The notes under the pieces: model-generated
What the model was told of the DNA's origin: nothing
Seen by the model: the letters and a program-made list of their open reading frames with translations, nothing else
Database searches by the model: none
Assembly: GCA_910579185.1 (NCBI GenBank)
Contig: CAJTTG010000009.1
Location: 32,736-96,735, forward strand
Source: an uncultured Muribaculaceae bacterium
Lineage (GTDB): Bacteria > Bacteroidota > Bacteroidia > Bacteroidales > Muribaculaceae
Direction: 5' to 3'
Length of the DNA: 64,000 nt
Shown: in pieces, positions 25,439-34,297 of the stretch
Numbering within the stretch: the first letter of the stretch is position 1
Layout: every line of letters begins with the position of its first letter
Translations under genes and position numbers: made by a program

Positions 25439-25446
25439 CAAAAGTA
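25439..25446 (-). promoter_or_regulatory. -7 box of HTH-like gene
   Basis: TACTTTTG on the minus strand, 15 bases before ATG 25423. Confidence 0.55.
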
Positions 25447-25503
25447 GTTTTTTTACGTTGGATTGCCATGCTATTTAGCGTTCATAGCGTTCACACAATG
25501 TCA

Positions 25504-26250
25504 TCAAATATTCTTAAAACCATTACAACTTGGATATTCCGAACAACCCCAGAACTCTCTTCCTTGACCTTGACCCTTCTTTTGCATGCGTTTTATCATC
25601 GGCTTCCCACATTTAGGACAAGCAGGTGCGCCCATCTCTTTCGCTTGCTGGCGTTTTGCATCAATGCGTTCCGAGGTCATATTCTCCGTAAAACCACCAT
25701 GTTGACGAAATAGCTTAAGTTGACTCTGCAACTGCGACTCCAGCATACGGTTAACCCTCGCACAAAGAACCAGTAATGCATTAGCAACCATCGTTGGAGA
25801 ATCGCTCTCAATCCATGGAGCGAATTTAGTTTTCTGCTTGAGAATATGCTTCGCAGCATCATGAAAAAGGCTGTTGGAATACTGAGGTTTATCCAACCTC
25901 ATCGTCCATATCGCCTCTCTATTGGGATCACCTATAGCCCAGACATCGGCATTGCAACGTAAAAGATAATGGAAGAAATCGCCTTGCAATTCATCAAGAC
26001 TGGCACGGGCAACATCAAGCAGCCGCATCTCCGTCTCGATTGAAGTTGAATATCGGGATGTCCCCTCAGCGATATTGGCAGTGCAACAACGGGCAGCCAA
26101 CACCATCTGGTCATATAGTCTCCGGCACGGATCTATCTTATAATCGACAAAACGATCGCAGAAACTCACGGTACCAAGCTGGATTATGTTGGACATAATC
26201 CAGGAGTCAAGCCAAAAATACGATTGTGAAAATTTGATTTCAACACCCAT
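25504..26250 (-). CDS. Four-helix-bundle protein with C-terminal zinc ribbon
   Basis: 248 aa from ATG 26250. Residues 15-195 match the four-helix-bundle (23S rRNA intervening-sequence-type) fold: RRLYDQMVLAARCCTANIAEGTSR is the typical first-helix/IAEG motif. The C-terminus has a topoisomerase-type zinc ribbon: CPKCGKPM ... GREFWGCSEYPSC. This is the 'four helix bundle suffix' architecture. Nucleic acid binding is expected; the biological role is unknown. The ORF is open to 26379 but a -7 box at 26265 favours 26250. Divergent from structured RNA copy 1. Confidence 0.8.
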   Translation of the reverse strand: MGVEIKFSQSYFWLDSWIMSNIIQLGTVSFCDRFVDYKIDPCRRLYDQMVLAARCCTANIAEGTSRYSTSIETEMRLLDVARASLDELQGDFFHYLLRCNADVWAIGDPNREAIWTMRLDKPQYSNSLFHDAAKHILKQKTKFAPWIESDSPTMVANALLVLCARVNRMLESQLQSQLKLFRQHGGFTENMTSERIDAKRQQAKEMGAPACPKCGKPMIKRMQKKGQGQGREFWGCSEYPSCNGFKNI

Positions 26251-26264
26251 AGGATACTTTTTTC

Positions 26265-26272
26265 CAAATATA
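26265..26272 (-). promoter_or_regulatory. -7 box of four-helix-bundle gene
   Basis: TATATTTG on the minus strand, 14 bases before ATG 26250. Confidence 0.5.
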
Positions 26273-26321
26273 GTGGATTTATCCGGATTAAACGCGATAA
26301 ATCCCGATAAATCCCGTTGAT

Positions 26322-26471
26322 TCAAAGCCCGACTGAATGAACGGAGTGAACGGCGGAAAACTTGGCTGTGTCGCAGCAAAGCCCAATCTTTGCATCAGCA
26401 ACGCAGAGGCTCGCTTCAAAAAAAATCCGGGGATTTGTTTCATCATCAGAAAATTAATCCTTATTTTTGCG
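26322..26471 (+). repeat. Conserved 5' part of duplicated element, copy 1
   Basis: About 150 bases nearly identical to 28525-28672. It contains CAACGCAGAGGC near 26399-26410, the exact reverse complement of GCCTCTGCGTTG at 26637-26648 in the RNA part, and ends with the -7 box TATTTTTG (26462-26469). A possible -33 (TTTC/TTTG) lies near 26434-26441. Confidence 0.75.
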
Positions 26472-26728
26472 ATGCTGAGAGGATTGTCCCCTCAGCGCGA
26501 CATTTTGAAAAAGCGTTTACTCGACGCTTCTATTCTGACCACTTGGAACTTCGCAACTTCCCAAAAAGTCTTTGTCAGAATTGGAGCAACGGTAGATGCC
26601 ACATGGATATGTACCAGTAGATTACATATTGCGTGGGCCTCTGCGTTGTTTCATTTCCAACAAAGACAGGCAATGCGAAGGCCTCAAGTGGTGGAAATGG
26701 ACAACGGACAAGGAACCACGCTTTTTTT
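26472..26728 (+). ncRNA. Structured RNA element, copy 1 (about 257 nt)
   Basis: Begins just after -7 box TATTTTTG (26462-26469). Helices seen in order: GCTGAG/CTCAGC hairpin (26474-26497); AAGCGT/ACGCTT; ATTCTGAC (26532-26539) with GTCAGAAT (26574-26581); ATATGTA (26607) with TACATAT (26623); CATTTCCA (26652-26659) with TGGAAATG (26692-26699); GCGTGG (26631) with CCACGC (26716), followed by seven T, a terminator-like end. All are present in copy 2, and the CATTTCCA helix differs there at four positions in each arm with full pairing kept. Reading frame is not conserved between copies. No family name recognised; 66 bases before a lipoprotein gene, so a cis-acting leader or a free RNA are both possible. 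Confidence 0.72.
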
Positions 26729-26794
26729 GTGCAAAAACAATCGGCTTATTAACACAATCTACAACAACCAATTACTTATCCAAATTCAAAATTT

Positions 26795-28378
26795 ATGTTG
26801 AAAAAACTTTTTTTAGGAATCGTGGCGGCAGCTCTGGTCACCGGCTGCGGAAGCAAATCGTCTACAGACGCGGATTACATCAGCGTCAAGGTTGACAACT
26901 CAAACATGTGGAGCCTTTTGGATGTCAACAATGGAGAGATGGTTTTCACAGACGAATTCTTCGCCCCGGCGACCAATGTTGTAAACAAGGCTTTCTTTGT
27001 TCAGAACGACGAAGGCACTTTCGACCTCTACACCACTGAAAACACAAAAAACAAGCTCAACCGCGACAGCTACACCTTTGTGACCAATTTCAGCCCCGAC
27101 GGGTTTGCCATTGTGCGCGTCAAGACAGAACCCTGGCAAATCGTCGACACTAAAGGACAGGTCGTGGCCACCCTCGACAAGAAACTTGGTGTGGCAAGTG
27201 GCTTCGGCCCCGATGGCCTCGCGCTGATCGTCAACACTGAGAAAAAATTCGGTTATGTCAATACCCAGGGGCAGATCGTCATCAAACCGCGCTACGTCAA
27301 CGCCGCTCCGTTCTCCGATGGGATCGCCATCGTGATCACCCGGCAAGAAGATGGCAAGAACTTCTTTGAAGCCATCGATAAAACGGGAGCAACCCTTTTC
27401 AAAGGCAACTCCGGCAAGTATAGCGACCTGACCGCTTTTGAAAACGGATACTGCTTTGCCGTTGAGGGCGACCACATTGTTCTGCTCGACAAAACAGGTA
27501 AGAAAGTGACTTCCGTCAACGAAGGCACCAGCCTCAGAAACCTGTCGGTCAAAAACGACAAATTCATCTACTACGACAAGGAATTCTACGGCGTGAAGGA
27601 TATGACCGGCAAAATAGTGATCCGTGCAAAATATCCCAGCCTCAAATTCTTGAGCGATGGCAACCTGCTGGCAGTCAATTCCAACGGCCGTACCGGTGTT
27701 GTCGACACCAACGATGAGATTGTAATCCCCTTCGAGTACGACAATCTGGAATATCTCGCTCCCAACCGATATCTGACTACATCCGGCAGCGTGATTATCC
27801 TCATCAATAAAGAAGGTAAAGAGGTATGCGATCAGGCCTTCGCACAAGTTGTCAACCGCTCCGAGTCAGCCAATCTAGCAGCTCTCGTGGCCGTGCTCTC
27901 TTCTGCCAACAATCAGGTATCAACCACCGAAGTTCCCGATACCAATGCTTTTGATTTCAGCAATCTCGATTCAATGATCTCCGATCTGCTCAGCAGTGAG
28001 ATCGAGACAGAAGAAACCACCGTGGAAGATACCGATGCCGATCTTTCGGATTTCAGTTCTTCAGAATCCAACGTCCTCAACCTCACAGGCACATTCGGCA
28101 AATATCCCGTAACTGTAAACCTACGCATAAAAGGTAACGATGTCACCGGCAGCTACTATTACACCAAGAGCGGATCCGGCTCCCCCATCACCCTTGAGGG
28201 ATTCATGATCGACCCCGTGACCATGACAGTCAACGAAATGGTGGGCGGTCAGCCGACAGGAAGCTGGAACCTCTCCCTCCTTTATCAAGCCGACAATCAA
28301 ATCTCAGCCGATGGCAAGATGATCAACGCCAAAGGCAAAGAATTCGAAATACAGCTCAGCGGAACAAGAAGTAACTGA
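26795..28378 (+). CDS. WG-repeat lipoprotein
   Basis: 527-aa lipoprotein: signal peptide with lipobox ALVTGC (Cys18), then repeated WG-type beta units (KKFGYVNTQGQIVIKPRYVNAAPFSDGIA... and FYGVKDMTGKIVIRAKYPSLKF, GRTGVVDTNDEIVIPFEYDN) in about residues 90-350. An acidic, Ser/Asp/Glu-rich linker follows (about 385-425), then a C-terminal beta domain (GTFGKYPVTVNLRIKGNDVTGSYYY). Probably membrane-anchored at the periplasmic face or surface. Function unknown; WG repeats occur in many exported Bacteroidetes proteins. It lies right after RNA element copy 1 and before copy 2. Confidence 0.82.
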   Translation: MLKKLFLGIVAAALVTGCGSKSSTDADYISVKVDNSNMWSLLDVNNGEMVFTDEFFAPATNVVNKAFFVQNDEGTFDLYTTENTKNKLNRDSYTFVTNFSPDGFAIVRVKTEPWQIVDTKGQVVATLDKKLGVASGFGPDGLALIVNTEKKFGYVNTQGQIVIKPRYVNAAPFSDGIAIVITRQEDGKNFFEAIDKTGATLFKGNSGKYSDLTAFENGYCFAVEGDHIVLLDKTGKKVTSVNEGTSLRNLSVKNDKFIYYDKEFYGVKDMTGKIVIRAKYPSLKFLSDGNLLAVNSNGRTGVVDTNDEIVIPFEYDNLEYLAPNRYLTTSGSVIILINKEGKEVCDQAFAQVVNRSESANLAALVAVLSSANNQVSTTEVPDTNAFDFSNLDSMISDLLSSEIETEETTVEDTDADLSDFSSSESNVLNLTGTFGKYPVTVNLRIKGNDVTGSYYYTKSGSGSPITLEGFMIDPVTMTVNEMVGGQPTGSWNLSLLYQADNQISADGKMINAKGKEFEIQLSGTRSN

Positions 28379-28419
28379 TCCCTCTCCCCCAACCACGGCC
28401 TATCGGCCGCGGATCCACT

Positions 28420-28456
28420 ATAACAAGGGCTGCATTCTGTATGCAGCCCTTGTTAT
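28420..28456 (+). terminator. Strong hairpin after WG lipoprotein gene
   Basis: 16-bp perfect stem ATAACAAGGGCTGCAT/ATGCAGCCCTTGTTAT with a five-base loop. No long T run follows, so it may act as terminator or RNA-stabilising end. Confidence 0.65.
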
Positions 28457-28524
28457 ATTCCAGCCCAACCTTCGGGCAAAGCCCAGCAAAAAGGAATCAA
28501 CCATTCAACCATTCAACCATCGGG

Positions 28525-28672
28525 CAAAGCCCGACTGAATGAACGGAGTGAACGGCGGAAAACTTGGCTGTGTCGCAACAAAGCCCAATCTTTGCATCAG
28601 CAACGCAGAGGCTCGCTTCAAAAAAATCCGGGGATTTGTTTCATCATCAGAAAATTAATCCTTATTTTTGCC
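28525..28672 (+). repeat. Conserved 5' part of duplicated element, copy 2
   Basis: Counterpart of 26322-26471, with one A fewer in an A run. Contains CAACGCAGAGGC near 28600-28611, matched by GCCTCTGCGTTG at 28891-28902, and the -7 box TATTTTTG (28663-28670). Upstream (28465-28525) are two GGGCAAAGCCC-type hairpins and three ATTCAACC units. Confidence 0.75.
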
Positions 28673-28981
28673 ATGCTGAGAGGACTGTCCCCTCAGCGCG
28701 ACATTTTGAAAAAGCGTTTACTTGACGCTTCTATTCTGACGTCCCAGGAACTTCGCAACTTCCCAAAAAGTCTTTGTCAGAATTGGAGCAACAGTAGATG
28801 CCATGTTGGATATGTAACTCTATCCGCCGTGAGCCGTAGCCTTATTCATTGGGGATCGGTCCACCGCGCATACTTACATATTTTGCGTGGGCCTCTGCGT
28901 TGTTCCGTTCCCTACAAAGACAGGCAATGCGAAGGCCTCTGGACGTGGGAACGGGCAACAAGCACGGCACCACGCTTTTTT
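28673..28981 (+). ncRNA. Structured RNA element, copy 2 (about 309 nt)
   Basis: Same order of helices as copy 1: GCTGAG/CTCAGC; AAGCGT/ACGCTT; ATTCTGAC (28733-28740) with GTCAGAAT (28776-28783); ATATGTA (28810-28816) with TACATAT (28875-28881), here with about 50 more bases in the loop; CCGTTCCC (28905-28912) with GGGAACGG (28947-28954), replacing CATTTCCA/TGGAAATG of copy 1; GCGTGG (28885) with CCACGC (28970), then six T. Base changes fall in loops or are matched in stems. It precedes the gene at 29038 by 56 bases. Confidence 0.72.
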
Positions 28982-29037
28982 GTTTAATATCAATCTCCTT
29001 TTTGGTGTCAGTGGAGATCCAATCACAATTTATACCC

Positions 29038-29856
29038 ATGCTTATCACACAACCAATCAGTTTTCACAAATGGATGACCAATGAAGGATATAGCGAGAAC
29101 ACTGTGGCCTCACGAGTCTCTGAAATCAATCGTATAAAAGGAGCCTATCCCATGCTCGACAAGATGATCCAGAACGGAACCATTTCAAAAATTGAGGATG
29201 ATTTTATCTACTCTAAGGAAGATGCCAATGCAGGCAAACAGCCAAAGCACAACATCCCTATTTCCGGCAATGTTTACAATGGCACCGCTTCTTTACGAAG
29301 TGCCCTTCGCCTATACACGCGATTCTACCGTAGCGTAAATCCCTCTGCGATAAAAACACCACTCACACAACTAAAGGACTCGATTGTGAGCGTGATAGAT
29401 TCCGCCAACATCACTTACAACAAAGCCCTCCAAAATTCAGTAAAGGCACGTATACAGATACCGCTGCTCAGTGTCCTCAAGCAAGCATTCCCAAATATAG
29501 AATGGGATATGGAACAGACTATACAGGGAGCCTCGACAAACGACCGTGTTGACATTCTTGGTAGTTTAGATGAAAACACAGTTATAATCATAGAGATCGA
29601 CAACACCCGGGCTGATCAGGTCACTAAAAAATACGTATCGCGTGAGGCTCTCGCCGAAGATAAAAATGTGATCTATATATCCGTGTGTTATTCCAACAAT
29701 AATCAGCATGCCGGGAGCTTTCGCACGGAAGTAGAGAAATACGTTGAATTTATTAAACGAGTGAACGAGACTCTGAATTACGGATCCGTATTTGAAAAAG
29801 TCTACGGACACGCCTGGATTAAAATATGCAACCTAACAAAAAACCAATCAGCATGA
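29038..29856 (+). CDS. Hypothetical protein, possible PD-(D/E)XK-type nuclease fold
   Basis: 272-aa cytoplasmic protein. The N-terminal ~60 residues are helical (SFHKWMTNEGYSENTVASRVSEIN). Near residues 165-190 the pattern NDRVDILG ... VIIIEIDNTRADQ resembles a PD-(D/E)XK core, with E-x-D instead of E-x-K; nuclease activity is therefore doubtful. I do not recognise the family. ATG 29038 is preferred because upstream codons belong to RNA copy 2. The stop overlaps the LRR gene start by ATGA (29853-29856), so both are one operon. Confidence 0.6.
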   Translation: MLITQPISFHKWMTNEGYSENTVASRVSEINRIKGAYPMLDKMIQNGTISKIEDDFIYSKEDANAGKQPKHNIPISGNVYNGTASLRSALRLYTRFYRSVNPSAIKTPLTQLKDSIVSVIDSANITYNKALQNSVKARIQIPLLSVLKQAFPNIEWDMEQTIQGASTNDRVDILGSLDENTVIIIEIDNTRADQVTKKYVSREALAEDKNVIYISVCYSNNNQHAGSFRTEVEKYVEFIKRVNETLNYGSVFEKVYGHAWIKICNLTKNQSA

Positions 29857-32389
29857 AACAAAAACTGCTCTTTTTATTTTCATTTCTGTTAGCCGCCGTC
29901 TGCTCTCATGCCGCAACCACAGTCACGGTGGACGGAATGGTTTATTCACTCTCCGACACCACCGCGACAGTCGCATCACAAAGCAAGAACAATGCACTGG
30001 CCGATGTCATAATACCCGATCACATTGAATACGAAGGGAAATCATATTATGTCACATCCATTACCACGAGCGCGTTCTCTGGATGCACTGCTCTGACTTC
30101 GATATCAATACCCGGCTCGGTAACTTCTATTGGCAATGCTGCATTCTCTGGATGCACTGCTTTAAATAATATTATTTTTGAAGATGGTGAAGAGCCTCTT
30201 TCTCTCGGAGTCAATAGCAGCTCCCAAGGTCTATTTTATGATTGTCCAATTAAATCTTTATATCTTGGCAGAACCATTTCATATATTACCTCTGATAGAT
30301 ATCACACCTCTCCATTTAACAACAAATCGGAACTATCTTCTATTACAATAGGGAACAATGTCTCTTCAATTGATAGGGATGCATTTTATGGGTGCTCCGC
30401 TTTGACTTCAATCTCAATTCCCAGCTCGGTAACTTCTATTGGCAATTATGCTTTCTCGGGATGTACTGCTTTAAATAATGTTATTTTTGAAGATGGTGAA
30501 GAGCCTCTTTCTCTCGGATTCAATAGCAGCACCCAAGGTCTATTTTATGATTGTCCCTTAGAAACGTTACATATTGGCAGATCTATTTCATACCCAACTT
30601 ATGCAACTGTATACATTACTTATGGATACTCTCCATTTTATAACAAAAAAACGATTAAAAACATTACGTTCGGTAAATATTTTAAGGATATCCCAAGCTA
30701 TGCTTTCTCAGGATGCTCAAACATCGAGTCTTTAATCCTCCCCGATTCATTAGCCACATTAGGAAGTAATGCTTTTTATGGCTGCTCATCATTATCATCA
30801 ATAGATATTCCAAATTCTGCCACATTTACTTCTATTGGAGAATTGGCGTTTGGTGGCTGCTCTGCTTTGACTTCAATCTCAATCCCAAGCTCGGTAACTT
30901 CTATTGGCAATAAAGCTTTCTATCATTGCACTGCTCTGACTTCGATATCTATCCCCAGCTCCGTAACTTCTATTGGAGAATCTGCATTTTATGATTGCAG
31001 CTCTCTCAAAACTGTAATCATTGAAGATTCTGAAACCACACTTGATATGTATCGAAAAGTAAGCGGCTTTGGTTCATATTTTTATAACTGTCCAATTGAA
31101 TACCTCTATATAGGTCGTAATATTATATAGGTCGTAATATTAACTATTTTTTTAGTAGTGGCCCAGACACTCTAGGCTTTACTACAGGCGAAATACCCTT
31201 TGGTAACTTATCATCGCTAAGATCAGTCGTTATTGGCGATTTTGTGACGGAATTAGGCGATGGTTTTTTTCAAAAATGTAGCGCCCTACAGAATGTCTAC
31301 TTATCGAAAAGACTCATTGCCATTGGTTCAAGAGCATTTAAGAGTTCTACCGCAATTCGAGAAATCCGTTGTGCAGCCGAGACTCCACCGGCAACAGGAG
31401 ATGATGTATTCCCTACTGAGATCTATTCCTTTACAACATTGTCTGTACCCTCATCATCACAAAGCGATTATTCAGCGGCTGCTGTGTGGAAGGAATTCAT
31501 GCATGTTGATAATTTCAACCCGGGCTCACGTGAAATAAATGGTATCTATTACATTCTAAACAATTCTACAGAAACTGCAATGGTCACGTACCAAAAGCAG
31601 AATGACATGAGCAACTATCAGGGTTTGACCAATGTCGTCATTCCTGAAACGATTGAATACAATGATGTCACTTACACCATTGTAGGTGTCGGGCCGGAGG
31701 CATTCAACTATTGCTGGGGACTGAAGTCTATCTCGCTGCCTGAAACCATCGAGAGCATTGACACTCTTGCTTTCGGTTACTGCACTTCGCTCCGCTCGAT
31801 AGAAATACCCAACAGCGTGAAAACCATCGGCAACGAGGCATTCACCGGATGCAGCGCGCTTAGCTCCGCCTCCATCGGCGAAGCCGTGGAGAGCATCGGC
31901 GATTACGGATTCTTCGGCTGCACGGGGCTGAGTGAGATCACGGTACCGCAATCTGTGACACATATCGGGGAATATGCATTCATGGGGGTTCACTGGCTCA
32001 ATGAAGTGCATGCAGAATCGATAATCCCCTCCGACGCACACGCCACAGCATTCAGCACCACAGCCTACAAGAATGCCACGCTATACGTGCCGGCCGGAAC
32101 TCTCGCCACCTATCAGGCTCACCCTACATGGAGCAAGTTCCTGAATATGGAGGTTGACAATGGCACCATGAGCATCGATGAGATAAGCCGCGACGGCGAA
32201 ATTGAGGTGACGGCGCATGGAACCACCATAAGCATCAGCGGCAAGGATGACACAGATGTGGCCATGGTCTATGATCTCGACGGGCGCCTGCTGCTCTCCA
32301 CGACCGACAGCGTATTCACGGTCAACACCGGCAGTGGCGTAGTCGTGGTCAGCATCAACGGCAAAGCCTACAAGATAGCTCTGCGCTGA
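29853..32389 (+). pseudogene. BspA-like leucine-rich repeat surface protein, frameshifted by a 17-bp tandem duplication
   Basis: A signal peptide (KQKLLFLFSFLLAAVCSHA) and LRR_5/BspA repeats (SGCTALTSISIPSSVTSIG type) run to 31130, where translation stops. A perfect 17-bp tandem duplication (31109-31142) causes the frameshift: removing one unit gives one open frame of 839 residues (2,520 bases with stop), continuing through the repeats after 31244. The C-terminal end (VYDLDGRLLLST...GKAYKIALR) resembles a T9SS-type sorting domain, so the product would be surface-exported. Either a dead allele, a phase-off state, or an assembly error. Coupled to the upstream gene by ATGA. BspA-like proteins bind host or bacterial surfaces in characterised cases. 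Confidence 0.85.
31109..31142. repeat. 17-bp perfect tandem duplication
   Basis: TATAGGTCGTAATATTA occurs twice in a row (31109-31125, 31126-31142). It shifts the LRR frame by two and gives the TAG at 31128-31130. Confidence 0.95.
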
Positions 32390-32428
32390 CCATCCCCTTA
32401 AGAGATTGAAAAACACACACCCACACCA

Positions 32429-32469
32429 GCCGGCATGCAATCCGCAGCGGATTGCATGCCGGCACTTTT
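32429..32469 (+). terminator. Intrinsic terminator after LRR gene
   Basis: 16-bp perfect stem GCCGGCATGCAATCCG/CGGATTGCATGCCGGC with three-base loop, then ACTTTTAT. Confidence 0.85.
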
Positions 32470-32574
32470 ATGCCTCGCCCCCAAGAATGTGGTTTCTATG
32501 AAATATTAGCATAACAGGATTAAGAATAATCTTATGCAATTATCAACAAATAAAATAGCAAATGTAAATAGATT

Positions 32575-32607
32575 GATTTGCAAATCCAAAATTTAATATT
32601 AACTTTG
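32575..32607 (+). promoter_or_regulatory. Fic promoter with operator palindrome
   Basis: -33 TTTG (32577-32580), 19-base spacer, -7 TAACTTTG (32600-32607). The -33 box lies within the 12-bp perfect palindrome GATTTGCAAATC (32575-32586). Related TGCAAAT units follow at 32644-32654 (with CCAA, as at 32579-32589) and 32666-32672, so a repressor probably binds here. Confidence 0.7.
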
Positions 32608-32693
32608 CAATTAATTGACTTTACGTATATTATGATGAATAGATGCAAATCCAATATTATGGCGATGCAAATTAACAATTACTAAGAGCGCAA

Positions 32694-33887
32694 ATGAATA
32701 TATCTCGATTACAATTGCCAGCAATATCCTTTGATATGTCAATTACTGACCTTATTATGGAACTGGAGAAACTACGTTACAAGGAATTCGTTGGTATGAC
32801 CAATCCTTTTATATTCAATCAGATAAGAGGTATCTTCCAAATGTTGGAGAGTGTTGGGTCCAGTAGAATAGAGGGTAATAACACTACTATAATGGATTAT
32901 GTGGAGAACACAAAAATAGATGATTCTCCTCAGCATACCCCTATGGAACAAATAAAAGAGATTCAGAATATTGAGAACGCAATGCGATATATTGAGGACA
33001 ATATTCAAGATATACCGATTTCTGCAAAGTTTATAAGAGAATTGCACCAAATCACAGTTGCTGGTCTTAGCTATATGAAAGAGGGGGCAGCACATCCTGG
33101 ATGTTTTAGAGAACAGAATGTTCGTATTGGGGGTTCTAAGCATATTCCAGTTGATTATACACAAGTAATTCCCCTAATGGAGGAATTAATTGAATTTGTC
33201 AATAAAAATGATGCACCTAAGTACGATTTACTTAAAATAGCAATAGCTCATCATAGATTCGTATGGATACATCCTTTTGAAAATGGGAATGGTCGAGTGG
33301 TTCGATTATTCACATATGCTCTGTTGTTAAAATTAGTTTTCAAAAGCAGAGAAAGAATAATAAATCCTACTGCTGTTTTTTGCTCTAATCGGGATGATTA
33401 TTACTCATATCTTTCCAGAGCTGATAAGGGAACCGATGAAGGTATGTTAGCATGGGCCGAATATATGCTTAGAGGATTGAAGATTGAACTTGAGAAAATT
33501 GATCGGTTGTCTAATCCAAATATTTTAAGAGATAAAGTGCTCCTTCCAAGTTTGGAAGATGCTTTTTCTCGTAAATTTTTAACTCCAGAAGCTTATGCAA
33601 TTCTTGTCGTAGCAGTTAAGGCTGATAAACAAATAATACAGTCAGGTGATTTAGTCAGAGCATTACCCAATAAATCAAGTTCTGACAGATCAAGACTTAT
33701 ACGAGGATTGATTAATGACAAGATGTTAGCGCCAGTGTCAGAAGGCGCACGGAAATACTATCCTGTCTTCTCAAACAATTATCTACTACGCAGCATTTTA
33801 CGTGTACTTGACCGAGAAGGTTTTTTACCCGTAAACTCTGGTATTGACAGCGTTGAAGAAACAATTAAAGAAGATATAATTTATTGA
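32694..33887 (+). CDS. Fic domain protein with inhibitory motif and winged-helix tail
   Basis: 397-aa cytoplasmic protein. N-terminal inhibitory helix SSRIEG (S56 to E60-G61, class II autoinhibited type), catalytic motif HPFENGNGR (193-201) with His and the anion-binding loop, and a C-terminal winged-helix-like region (about 300-380, QSGDLVRALPNKSSSDRSRLIRGLI). Such enzymes usually transfer AMP to a protein target; target unknown. The gene is much more AT-rich than its neighbours, a sign of transfer. Upstream TGCAAAT units and the C-terminal HTH suggest self-repression. Confidence 0.88.
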   Translation: MNISRLQLPAISFDMSITDLIMELEKLRYKEFVGMTNPFIFNQIRGIFQMLESVGSSRIEGNNTTIMDYVENTKIDDSPQHTPMEQIKEIQNIENAMRYIEDNIQDIPISAKFIRELHQITVAGLSYMKEGAAHPGCFREQNVRIGGSKHIPVDYTQVIPLMEELIEFVNKNDAPKYDLLKIAIAHHRFVWIHPFENGNGRVVRLFTYALLLKLVFKSRERIINPTAVFCSNRDDYYSYLSRADKGTDEGMLAWAEYMLRGLKIELEKIDRLSNPNILRDKVLLPSLEDAFSRKFLTPEAYAILVVAVKADKQIIQSGDLVRALPNKSSSDRSRLIRGLINDKMLAPVSEGARKYYPVFSNNYLLRSILRVLDREGFLPVNSGIDSVEETIKEDIIY

Positions 33888-34195
33888 TAATCTTCATTTC
33901 ATGTGGTGCTATATCTGGAAGGATAGCAAGAATGATAGTATCATTTTTATCCACAAAGATTATTTTAATACGCTAATATCCAGGAGGGTAACAAGGTTAT
34001 TTCACCAAAAGATATTTGAAAATCCTTAAACCTTTTAAAATCATAGTTCTTAAAGAAATTTCGTATTATTTTTTCAAGTATAAGTATATCGCACTTTAGC
34101 TCATGTCGATCATATTTTAGTTTATCTGTGTCGAAAAAATATTGTAATATATTTGCGTCATTAGGATTAATTGAAACTCCGTATCGTTTAAGGCG
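33865..34195 (-). pseudogene. Degenerate protein fragment, antisense tail overlap with fic
   Basis: On the minus strand, 34195 to 33965 is open for 76 codons with protein-like composition (SINPNDANILQYFFDTD ... ISFGEITLLPSWILAY) but lacks any ATG, GTG or TTG. A +1 shift continues into a second short frame (KIIFVDKNDTIILAILPDIAP...) to a stop at 33865-33867, 23 bases inside the fic 3' end. It looks like a 5'-truncated, frameshifted gene of about 105 codons. No family recognised. The rest of the 33.9-34.3 kb gap shows nothing else. Confidence 0.4.
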
Positions 34196-34297
34196 TCACA
34201 CATACGAAATAATTTCATTCCTGACACATACGAATCGGGGATTTCATTCGTGCGTTAGTGTCCATCTTCTAAAATATATCGGCCAGGGGGGTGACAC

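Noticed and set aside
26395..26650. Retron-like layout (inverted arms around a structured RNA)
   Set aside because: No reverse transcriptase gene nearby in either orientation.
26337..26801. 154-codon + ORF over RNA copy 1 (and 28592-28987 over copy 2)
   Set aside because: The frame is shared only for about 38 codons and then broken by an indel while DNA identity continues; the helices explain the conservation better. The three differences in the shared part are synonymous but also lie in loops or the 5' end.
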